DNA of 64,000 bases from Persicaria tinctoria (Eukaryota; Streptophyta; Magnoliopsida; Caryophyllales; Polygonaceae). Below the pieces are notes generated by a model that was not told the DNA's origin, ran no database searches, and saw only the letters and a list, made by a program, of their open reading frames with translations. Shown piece by piece: positions 54,415-64,000 of the stretch. Where the stretch lies: the NCBI GenBank assembly GCA_037127255.1, contig JBANSL010000002.1, forward strand, positions 99,106,519 to 99,170,518. Reading direction: 5' to 3'. The position numbers and the translations under genes are program-made. Within the stretch, counting starts at the first letter, position 1. Each line of letters opens with the position of its first letter.

Positions 54415-54750
54415 GTGTACAGTACCCTATGAGAAAATGGCGAAATATGCGACGGACTTAAAACAATGAATATTGGTCTCCGATTCAATAAATACAATAT
54501 AAAACTTGTATCTACCAAGTTACAGAGTCATTAGAGTTGAGGCTCTTCCATTTTGGATAGCTTAAGATTTCGATATATTTTCGTGTACAGTACCCTATGA
54601 GAAAATGGCGAAATATGCGACGGACTTACAACATTGAATATTGGTCTCCGATTAAATAAATACAATATAAAACTTGTATCTACCAAGTTACAGAGTCGTT
54701 AGAGTTAAGGCTCTGCCATTTTGGATAGCTTAAGATTTCGATATATTTTC
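54415..54750. repeat. Class I and J monomer pair
   Basis: I (54415-54582) has acaatg at 49-54 with a C at 72 and ctcttcc. J (54583-54750) is B-like but has acttacaac near 42-50 and agttaagg at 121-128. The pair is always adjacent: 54415, 59455, 60295 and 62479. The last pair lacks the preceding K and instead follows D (62311), which shows that the I-J pair was carried into a different HOR. Confidence 0.83.
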
Positions 54751-55086
54751 GTGTACAGTACCCTATGAGAAAATGGCGAAATATGCGACGGACTTAAAAC
54801 AGGGAATATTGGTCACCGATTCAATAAATACAATATAAAACTTGTATCTACCAAGTTACAGAGTCATTAGAGTTGAGGCTCTTCCATTTTGGATAGCTTA
54901 AGATTTCGATATATTTTCGTGTACAGTACCCTATGAGAAAATGGCGAAATATGCGACGGACTTAAAACATTGAATATTGGTCTCCGATTAAATAAATACA
55001 ATATAAAACTTGTATCTACCAAGTTACAGAGTCGTTAGAGTTGAGGCTCTGCCATTTTGGATAGCTTAAGATTTCGATATATTTTC

Positions 55087-55254
55087 GTGTACAGTACCCT
55101 ATGAGAAAATGGCGAAATATGCGACGGACTTAAAACATTGAATATTGGTCTCCGATTAAATAAATACAATATAAAACTTGTATCTACCAAGTTACAGAAT
55201 CATTAGAGTTGAGGCTCTACTATTTTGGATAGTTTAAGATTTCGATATATTTTC
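55087..55254. repeat. Chimeric B/C monomer
   Basis: The first part is B (attg, gattaaat) and the second is C (gaatcattag, ctctact, ggatagttta). It is followed by D and E as a true C would be. The switch lies between positions 72 and 113. A similar B-to-ctctact chimera, but keeping gtcgttag, is at 53743. Confidence 0.78.
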
Positions 55255-55422
55255 GTGTACAGTACCCTATGAGAAAATGGCAAAATATGCGACGGACTCA
55301 AAACATGGAATATTGGTCTCTGATTCAATAAATACAATATAAAACTTGTATCTACCAAGTTACAGAGTCATTAGAGTTGAGGGTCTGCCATTTTGGATAG
55401 CTTAAGATTTCGATATATTTTC

Positions 55423-58400
55423 GTGTACAGTACCCTATGAGAAAATGGCGAAATATGCGACGGACTTAAAACAGGGAATATTGGTCACCGATTCAATAAA
55501 TACAATATAAAACTTGTATCTACCAAGTTACAGAGTCATTAGAGTTGAGGCTCTTCCATTTTGGATAGCTTAAGATTTCGATATATTTTCGTGTACAGTA
55601 CCCTATGAGAAAATGGCGAAATATGCGACGGACTTAAAACATTGAATATTGGTCTCCGATTAAATAAATACAATATAAAACTTGTATCTACCAAGTTACA
55701 GAGTCGTTAGAGTTGAGGCTCTGCCATTTTGGATAGCTTAAGATTTCGATATATTTTCGTGTACAGTACCCTATGAGAAAATGGCGAAATATGCGACGGA
55801 CTTTAAACAGGGAATATTGGTCTCTGATTCAATAAATACACAATAAAACTTGTATCTACCAAGTTACAGACTCATTTGAGTTGAGGCTCTGCCATTTTGG
55901 ATAGCTTAAGATTTCGATATATTTTCGTGTACAGTACCCTATGAGAAAATGGCGAAATATGCGACGGACTTAAAACAGGGAATATTGGTCTCCGATTCAA
56001 TAAATACAATATAAAACTTGTATCTACCAAGTTACAGAGTCATTAGAGTTGAGGCTCTACTATTTTGGATAGTTTAAGATTTCGATATATTTTCGTGTAC
56101 AGTACCCTATGAGAAAATGGCGAAATATGCGACGGACTTAAAACATTGAATATTGGTCTCCGATTAAATAAATACAATATAAAACTTGTATCTACCAAGT
56201 TACAGAGTCGTTAGAGTTGAGGCTCTGCCATTTTGGATAGCTTAAGATTTCGATATATTTTCGTGTACAGTACCCTATGAGAAAATGGCGAAATATGCGA
56301 CGGACTCAAAACATGGAATATTGGTCTCAGATTCAATAAATACAATATAAAACTTGTATCTACCAGGTTACAGAGTCATTAGAGTTGAGGGTCTGCCATT
56401 TTGGATAGCTTAAGATTTCGATATATTTTCGTGTACAGTACCCTATGAGAAAATGGCGAAATATGCGACGGACTTAAAACAGGGAATATTGGTCACCGAT
56501 TCAATAAATACAATATAAAACTTGTATCTACCAAGTTACAGAGTCATTAGAGTTGAGGCTCTTCCATTTTGGATAGCTTAAGATTTCGATATATTTTCGT
56601 GTACAGTACCCTATGAGAAAATGGCAAAATATGCGACGGACTCAAAACATGGAATATTGGTCTCTGATTCAATAAATACAATATAAAACTTGTATCTACC
56701 AAGTTACAGAGTCGTTAGAGTTGAGGCTCTGCCATTTTGGATAGCTTAAGATTTCGATATATTTTCGTGTACAGTACCCTATGAGAAAATGGCGAAATAT
56801 GCGACGGACTTTAAACAGGGAATATTGGTCTCTGATTCAATAAATACAATATAAAACTTGTATCTACCAAGTTACAGACTCATTTGAGTTGAGGCTCTGC
56901 CATTTTGGATAGCTTAAGATTTCGATATATTTTCGTGTACAGTACCCTATGAGAAAATGGCGAAATATGCGACGGACTTAAAACAGGGAATATTGGTCTC
57001 CGATTCAATAAATACAATATAAAACTTGTATCTACCAAGTTACAGAGTCATTAGAGTTGAGGCTCTACTATTTTGGATAGTTTAAGATTTCGATATATTT
57101 TCGTGTACAGTACCCTATGAGAAAATGGCAAAATATGCGACGGACTCAAAACATGGAATATTGGTCTCTGATTCAATAAATACAATATAAAACTTGTATC
57201 TACCAAGTTACAGAGTCATTAGAGTTGAGGGTCTGCCATTTTGGATAGCTTAAGATTTCGATATATTTTCCTGTACAGTACCCTATGAGAAAATGGCGAA
57301 ATATGCGACGGACTTAAAACAGGGAATATTGGTCACCGATTCAATAAATACAATATAAAACTTGTATCTACCAAGTTACAGAGTCATTAGAGTTGAGGCT
57401 CTTCCATTTTGGATAGCTTAAGATTTCGATATATTTTCGTGTACAGTACCCTATGAGAAAATGGCGAAATATGCGACGGACTTAAAACATTGAATATTGG
57501 TCTCCGATTAAATAAATACAATATAAAACTTGTATCTACCAAGTTACAGAGTCGTTAGAGTTGAGGCTCTGCCATTTTGGATAGCTTAAGATTTCGATAT
57601 ATTTTCGTGTACAGTACCCTATGAGAAAATGGCGAAATATGCGACGGACTTTAAACAGGGAATATTGGTCTCTGATTCAATAAATACACAATAAAACTTG
57701 TATCTACCAAGTTACAGACTCATTTGAGTTGAGGCTCTGCCATTTTGGATAGCTTAAGATTTCGATATATTTTCGTGTACAGTACCCTATGAGAAAATGG
57801 CGAAATATGCGACGGACTTAAAATAGGGAATATTGGTCTCCGATTCAATAAATACAATATAAAACTTGTATCTACCAAGTTACAGAGTCATTAGAGTTGA
57901 GGCTCTACTATTTTGGATAGTTTAAGATTTCGATATATTTTCGTGTACAGTACCCTATGAGAAAATGGCGAAATATGCGACGGACTTAAAACATTGAATA
58001 TTGGTCTCCGATTAAATAAATACAATATAAAACTTGTATCTACCAAGTTACAGAGTCGTTAGAGTTGAGGCTCTGCCATTTTGGATAGCTTAAGATTTCG
58101 ATATATTTTCGTGTACAGTACCCTATGAGAAAATGGCGAAATATGCGACGGACTCAAAACATGGAATATTGGTCTCTGATTCAATAAATACAATATAAAA
58201 CTTGTATCTACCAGGTTACAGAGTCATTAGAGTTGAGGGTCTGCCATTTTGGATAGCTTAAGATTTCGATATATTTTCGTGTACAATACCCTATGAGAAA
58301 ATGGCGAAATATGCGACGGACTTAAAACAGGGAATATTGGTCACCGATTCAATAAATACAATATAAAACTTGTATCTACCAAGTTACAGAGTCATTAGAG

Positions 58401-59118
58401 TTGAGGCTCTTCCATTTTGGATAGCTTAAGATTTCGATATATTTTCGTGTACAGTACCCTATGAGAAAATGGCAAAATATGCGACGGACTCAAAACATGG
58501 AATATTGGTCTCTGATTCAATAAATACAATATAAAACTTGTATCTACCAAGTTACAGAGTCGTTAGAGTTGAGGCTCTGCCATTTTGGATAGCTTAAGAT
58601 TTCGATATATTTTCGTGTACAGTACCCTATGAGAAAATGGCGAAATATGCGACGGACTTTAAACAGGGAATATTGGTCTCTGATTCAATAAATACAATAT
58701 AAAACTTGTATCTACCAAGTTACAGACTCATTTGAGTTGAGGCTCTGCCATTTTGGATAGCTTAAGATTTCGATATATTTTCGTGTACAGTACCCTATGA
58801 GAAAATGGCGAAATATGCGACGGACTTAAAACAGGGAATATTGGTCTCCGATTCAATAAATACAATATAAAACTTGTATCTACCAAGTTACAGAGTCATT
58901 AGAGTTGAGGCTCTACTATTTTGGATAGTTTAAGATTTCGATATATTTTCGTGTACAGTACCCTATGAGAAAATGGCAAAATATGCGACGGACTCAAAAC
59001 ATGGAATATTGGTCTCTGATTCAATAAATACAATATAAAACTTGTATCTACCAAGTTACAGAGTCATTAGAGTTGAGGCTCTGCCATTTTGGATAGCTTA
59101 AGATTTCGATATATTTTC
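55423..59118. repeat. 11-mer HOR, 1848-bp period, 2 copies
   Basis: E, B, F''(acacaat), X, B, D'(caggtta), E, D/B, F'', X, D runs from 55423 to 57270 and again from 57271 to 59118. I count about five substitutions between copies, including the first base (g or c), aaatagg at 57775 and acaatac at 58279. D' has an ordinary ggcgaaat and a private accaggtta. Confidence 0.9.
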
Positions 59119-60630
59119 CTGTACAGTACCCTATGAGAAAATGGCGAAATATGCGACGGACTTAAAACATTGAATATTGGTCTCCGATTAAATAAATACA
59201 ATATAAAACTTGTATCTACCAAGTTACAGAGTCGTTAGTGTTGAGGCTCTGCCATTTTGGATAGCTTAAGATTTCGATATATTTTCGTGTACAGTACCCT
59301 ATGAGAAAATGGCGAAATATGCGACAGACTTAAAACATGGAATATTGGTCTCCGATTCAATAAATACAATATAAAACTTGTATCTACCAAGTTGCAGAGT
59401 TACTAGAGTAGAGGGTCTGCCATTTTGGATAGCTTAAGATTTCGATATATTTTCGTGTACAGTACCCTATGAGAAAATGGCGAAATATGCGACGGACTTA
59501 AAACAATGAATATTGGTCTCCGATTCAATAAATACAATATAAAACTTGTATCTACCAAGTTACAGAGTCATTAGAGTTGAGGCTCTTCCATTTTGGATAG
59601 CTTAAGATTTCGATATATTTTCGTGTACAGTACCCTATGAGAAAATGGCGAAATATGCGACGGACTTACAACATTGAATATTGGTCTCCGATTAAATAAA
59701 TACAATATAAAACTTGTATCTACCAAGTTACAGAGTCGTTAGAGTTAAGGCTCTGCCATTTTGGATAGCTTAAGATTTCGATATATTTTCGTGTACAGTA
59801 CCCTATGAGAAAATGGCGAAATATGCGATGGACTTAAAACAGGGAATATTGGTCTCTGATTCAATAAATACAATATAAAACTTGTATCTACCAAGTTACA
59901 GAGTCATTAGAGTTGAGGCTCTGCCATTTTGGATAGCTTAAGATTTCGATATATTTTCCTGTACAGTACCCTATGAGAAAATGGCGAAATATGCGACGGA
60001 CTTAAAACATTGAATATTGGTCTCCGATTAAATAAATACAATATAAAACTTGTATCTACCAAGTTACAGAGTCGTTAGTGTTGAGGCTCTGCCATTTTGG
60101 ATAGCTTAAGATTTCGATATATTTTCGTGTACAGTACCCTATGAGAAAATGGCGAAATATGCGACAGACTTAAAACATGGAATATTGGTCTCCGATTCAA
60201 TAAATACAATATAAAACTTGTATCTACCAAGTTGCAGAGTTACTAGAGTAGAGGGTCTGCCATTTTGGATAGCTTAAGATTTCGATATATTTTCGTGTAC
60301 AGTACCCTATGAGAAAATGGCGAAACATGCGACGGACTTAAAACAATGAATATTGGTCTCCGATTCAATAAATACAATATAAAACTTGTATCTACCAAGT
60401 TACAGAGTCATTAGAGTTGAGGCTCTTCCATTTTGGATAGCTTAAGATTTCGATATATTTTCGTGTACAGTACCCTATGAGAAAATGGCGAAATATGCTA
60501 CGGACTTACAACATTGAATATTGGTCTCCGATTAAATAAATACAATATAAAACTTGTATCTACCAAGTTACAGAGTCGTTAGAGTTAAGGCTCTGCCATT
60601 TTGGATAGCTTAAGATTTCGATATATTTTC
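58951..60630. repeat. 5-mer HOR (D)-B-K-I-J, 840-bp period, 2 copies
   Basis: Five monomers at 58951-59790 are followed by five at 59791-60630 in the same order, ending B(gttagtg), K, I, J. The monomer that opens the second copy (59791) is chimeric. Its 5' part has gcgatgg and aggg, but its 3' part matches the D at 58951, including the ttttcc end that makes the next monomer start ctgtac. The second copy has private changes gaaacatgc at 60295 and gctacgg at 60463. Its I-J pair also opens the 13-mer to the right. Confidence 0.87.
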
Positions 60631-63600
60631 GTGTACAGTACCCTATGAGAAAATGGCGAAATATGCGACGGACTTAAAACAGGGAATATTGGTCACCGAT
60701 TCAATAAATACAATATAAAACTTGTATCTACCAAGTTACAGAGTCATTAGAGTTGAGGCTCTTCCATTTTGGATAGCTTAAGATTTCGATATATTTTCGT
60801 GTACAGTACCCTATGAGAAAATGGCGAAATATGCGACGGACTTAAAACATTGAATATTGGTCTCCGATTAAATAAATACAATATAAAACTTGTATCTACC
60901 AAGTTACAGAGTCGTTAGAGTTGAGGCTCTGCCATTTTGGATAGCTTAAGATTTCGATATATTTTCGTGTACAGTACCCTATGAGAAAATGGCGAAATAT
61001 GCGACGGACTTTAAACAGGGAATATTGGTCTCTGATTCAATAAATACACAATAAAACTTGTATCTACCAAGTTACAGACTCATTTGAGTTGAGGCTCTGC
61101 CATTTTGGATAGCTTAAGATTTCGATATATTTTCGTGTACAGTACCCTATGAGAAAATGGCGAAATATGCGACGGACTTAAAACAGGGAATATTGGTCTC
61201 CGATTCAATAAATACAATATAAAACTTGTATCTACCAAGTTACAGAGTCATTAGAGTTGAGGCTCTACTATTTTGGATAGTTTAAGATTTCGATATATTT
61301 TCGTGTACAGTACCCTATGAGAAAATGGCGAAATATGCGACGGACTTAAAACATTGAATATTGGTCTCCGATTAAATAAATACAATATAAAACTTGTATC
61401 TACCAAGTTACAGAGTCGTTAGAGTTGAGGCTCTGCCATTTTGGATAGCTTAAGATTTCGATATATTTTCGTGTACAGTACCCTATGAGAAAATGGCGAA
61501 ATATGCGATGGACTTTAAACAGGGAATATTGGTCTCTGATTCAATAAATACAATATAAAACTTGTATCTACCAAGTTACAGAGTCATTTGAGTTGAGGCT
61601 CTGCCATTTTGGATAGCTTAAGATTTCGATATATTTTCGTGTACAGTACCCTATGAGAAAATGGCGAAATATGCGACGGACTTAAAACAGGGAATATTGG
61701 TCTTTGATTCAATAAATACAATATAAAACTTGTATCTACCAAGTTACAGAGTCGTTAGAGTTGAGGCTCTGCCATTTTGGATAGCTTAAGATTTCGATAT
61801 ATTTTCGTGTACAATACCCTATGAGAAAATGGCGAAATATGCGACGGACTTAAAACATTGAATATTGGTCTCCGATTAAATAAATACAATATAAAACTTG
61901 TATCTACCAAGTTACAGAGTCGTTAGAGTTGAGGCTCTGCCATTTTGGATAGCTTAAGATTTCGATATATTTTCGTATACAGTACCCTATGAGAAAATGG
62001 CGAAATATGCGACGGACTTTAAACAGGGAATATTGGTCTCTGATTCAATAAATACAATATAAAACTTGTATCTACCAAGTTACAGAGTCATTTGAGTTGA
62101 GGCTCTGCCATTTTGGATAGCTTAAGATTTCGATATATTTTCGTGTACAGTACCCTATGAGAAAATGACGAAATATGCGACGGACTTAAAACAGGGAATA
62201 TTGGTCTCCGATTCAATAAATACAATATAAAACTTGTATCTACCAAGTTACAGAATCATTAGAGTTGAGGCTCTACTATTTTGGATAGTTTAAGATTTCG
62301 ATATATTTTCGTGTACAGTACCCTATGAGAAAATGGCAAAATATGCGACGGACTCAAAACATGGAATATTGGTCTCTGATTCAATAAATACAACATAAAA
62401 CTTGTATCTACCAAGTTACAGAGTCATTAGAGTTGAGGGTCTGCCATTTTGGATAGCTTAAGATTTCGATATATTTTCGTGTACAGTACCCTATGAGAAA
62501 ATGGCGAAATATGCGACGGACTTAAAACAATGAATATTGGTCTCCGATTCAATAAATACAATATAAAACTTGTATCTACCAAGTTACAGAGTCATTAGAG
62601 TTGAGGCTCTTCCATTTTGGATAGCTTAAGATTTCGATATATTTTCGTGTACAGTACCCTATGAGAAAATGGCGAAATATGCGACGGACTTACAACATTG
62701 AATATTGGTCTCCGATTAAATAAATACAATATAAAACTTGTATCTACCAAGTTACAGAGTCGTTAGAGTTAAGGCTCTGCCATTTTGGATAGCTTAAGAT
62801 TTCGATATATTTTCGTGTACAGTACCCTATGAGAAAATGGCGAAATATGCGACGGACTTAAAACAGGGAATATTGGTCACCGATTCAATAAATACAATAT
62901 AAAACTTGTATCTACCAAGTTACAGAGTCATTAGAGTTGAGGCTCTTCCATTTTGGATAGCTTAAGATTTCGATATATTTTCGTGTACAGTACCCTATGA
63001 GAAAATGGCGAAATATGCGACGGACTTAAAACATTGAATATTGGTCTCCGATTAAATAAATACAATATAAAACTTGTATCTACCAAGTTACAGAGTCGTT
63101 AGAGTTGAGGCTCTGCCATTTTGGATAGCTTAAGATTTCGATATATTTTCGTGTACAGTACCCTATGAGAAAATGGCGAAATATGCGACGGACTTTAAAC
63201 AGGGAATATTGGTCTCTGATTCAATAAATACACAATAAAACTTGTATCTACCAAGTTACAGACTCATTTGAGTTGAGGCTCTGCCATTTTGGATAGCTTA
63301 AGATTTCGATATATTTTCGTGTACAGTACCCTATGAGAAAATGGCGAAATATGCGACGGACTTAAAACAGGGAATATTGGTCTCCGATTCAATAAATACA
63401 ATATAAAACTTGTATCTACCAAGTTACAGAGTCATTAGAGTTGAGGCTCTACTATTTTGGATAGTTTAAGATTTCGATATATTTTCGTGTACAGTACCCT
63501 ATGAGAAAATGGCGAAATATGCGACGGACTTAAAACATTGAATATTGGTCTCCGATTAAATAAATACAATATAAAACTTGTATCTACCAAGTTACAGAGT

Positions 63601-64000
63601 CGTTAGAGTTGAGGCTCTGCCATTTTGGATAGCTTAAGATTTCGATATATTTTCGTGTACAGTACCCTATGAGAAAATGGCGAAATATGCGATGGACTTT
63701 AAACAGGGAATATTGGTCTCTGATTCAATAAATACAATATAAAACTTGTATCTACCAAGTTACAGAGTCATTTGAGTTGAGGCTCTGCCATTTTGGATAG
63801 CTTAAGATTTCGATATATTTTCGTGTACAGTACCCTATGAGAAAATGGCGAAATATGCGACGGACTTAAAACAGGGAATATTGGTCTTTGATTCAATAAA
63901 TACAATATAAAACTTGTATCTACCAAGTTACAGAGTCGTTAGAGTTGAGGCTCTGCCATTTTGGATAGCTTAAGATTTCGATATATTTTCGTGTACAATA
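60295..64000. repeat. 13-mer HOR, 2184-bp period, running off the right edge
   Basis: I, J, E, B, F''(acacaat), X, B, F(gcgatgg), H, B(acaatac), F(gtatac), C(atgacg), D(acaacata) occupies 60295-62478. The same order restarts at 62479 and continues to the window end. In the 1522 bp that can be compared I see only two differences (acatgc and gctacgg in the first copy). The last ten bases, gtgtacaata, match the next expected monomer (B at 61807). This HOR has the same length as the 13-mer near 17-21 kb but an unrelated order. Confidence 0.9.

Larger units (their letters stand above)
52567..55422. repeat. Transition zone carrying the first B-K-I-J module
   Basis: The order is D, C(gacagac), D, E, D/B, F'', X, B/C, D, B(gttagtg), K, I, J, E, B, B/C, D. 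X is an aggg monomer with gtcattag and a C-like ctctact. The start of the B at 54079 is ctgtac, following a ttttcc end, and this unusual boundary recurs at 59119 and 59959. The zone supplies the pieces from which the 11-mer, 5-mer and 13-mer to the right appear to be built. Confidence 0.8.
1..64000. repeat. 168-bp satellite DNA array, 381 monomers
   Basis: The motif gtgtacagtaccctatgag (or a close variant) recurs every 168 bp from base 1 to base 63991. I followed it through 102 monomers, one 150-bp monomer at 17137-17286, then 278 more monomers and 10 bases. All copies are head to tail on the same strand. Monomers differ by substitutions at a limited set of sites, so most pairs differ at only a few to about ten positions. 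G+C is about 36% in the first copy, and A/T-rich tracts sit near monomer positions 73-90 and 158-167. There is no interruption by transposons or unique DNA. Known satellites of this length, close to the DNA of one nucleosome, are usually centromeric or pericentromeric; that role is inferred here. The species and family name cannot be given from sequence alone. No protein-coding gene is present: 168 is a multiple of three, so stops recur in fixed register in all six frames. Confidence 0.99.

Noticed and set aside
55835..55860. Second indel event in the acacaat F'' monomers
   Set aside because: The total monomer length stays 168 and the change from at to ca can be read as two adjacent substitutions; a compensated insertion and deletion is possible but unneeded.
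1..64000. Possible coding repeats, because 168 is divisible by three and frames persist between monomers
   Set aside because: Reading the first monomers in all six frames gives a stop in each (tga or taa at several fixed sites forward; taa, tga or tag on the reverse). The longest open runs are only a few dozen codons without a conserved start, and the substitution variants do not remove all stops of a frame.
1..64000. CRISPR array
   Set aside because: There are no short repeats separated by unique spacers; the entire 168 bp recurs with only point differences, and no cas genes are present.
1..64000. Tandem rDNA spacer or 5S rDNA repeat
   Set aside because: No 5S, tRNA-like or rRNA-like segment with internal promoter boxes is recognisable inside the monomer.
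1..64000. Helitron or transposon-derived tandem repeat
   Set aside because: No terminal repeats, transposase remains or target-site duplications are visible, and no monomer run ends inside the window.
1..64000. Assigning the array to a named satellite family or species
   Set aside because: The sequence does not match any satellite I can recall with confidence; a database search (Repbase, Dfam, TRASH libraries) would be needed, and a clear hit would settle it.

Overview
The whole 64-kb window is one uninterrupted, head-to-tail satellite DNA array. The basic monomer is 168 bp. I count 381 consecutive monomers in the same orientation plus 10 bases of the next. Every monomer is exactly 168 bp except one at 17137-17286, which carries an 18-bp internal deletion. 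I find no gene, transposon, tRNA, rRNA, telomere repeat or unique sequence. All six frames are closed at least once in nearly every monomer, and the substitution variants do not open a long frame. The monomer is AT-rich (60 G+C of 168 in the first copy, about 36%).

An array of this size and homogeneity, with a near-nucleosomal monomer and multi-monomer higher-order repeats (HORs), indicates a eukaryotic chromosome. It is most likely centromeric or pericentromeric heterochromatin. The sequence alone does not tell me the species, and I do not recognise the monomer as a named satellite family.

Monomers fall into recurring classes defined by fixed substitutions. I call them A, B, C, D, E, F, F', F'', G, H, I, J, K and L, using positions 1-168 counted from base 1 of the window. 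B is the commonest, a little over a quarter of monomers by hand count. Classes are arranged into local HORs whose size changes along the window: 20-mer (3360 bp) at 1-5712; 10-mer (1680) at 5041-9408; 15-mer (2520, no differences seen) at 8534-15112; a mixed zone; 13-mer (2184) at about 17-21.3 kb; 18-mer (3024) with a nested 7-mer (1176) at 21-25.9 kb; 12-mer (2016) and simple F-A-B trimer (504) at 27.4-32.7 kb; a C-D-E zone at 34-37.3 kb; 7-mer (1176) at 37.3-39.6 and 50-52.5 kb; 10-mer (1680) at 46.5-49.4 kb; 11-mer (1848) at 55.4-59.1 kb; 5-mer (840) at 59.0-60.6 kb; and another 13-mer (2184) from 60.3 kb to the right edge.

At larger scale there are three domains. The left one (to about 15.1 kb) is rich in C-D-E-B runs. 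The middle one (about 13.8-34.4 kb) has no D monomers and is dominated by A, B and F. The right one (from 34.4 kb) has D again, plus H, F'', I, J and K, which are absent further left. Chimeric monomers mark where unequal exchange or block duplication joined different classes. The array reads as a satellite with active local turnover rather than one fixed HOR. There is no multi-gene system here; the interest lies in the HOR architecture and its recombination history.
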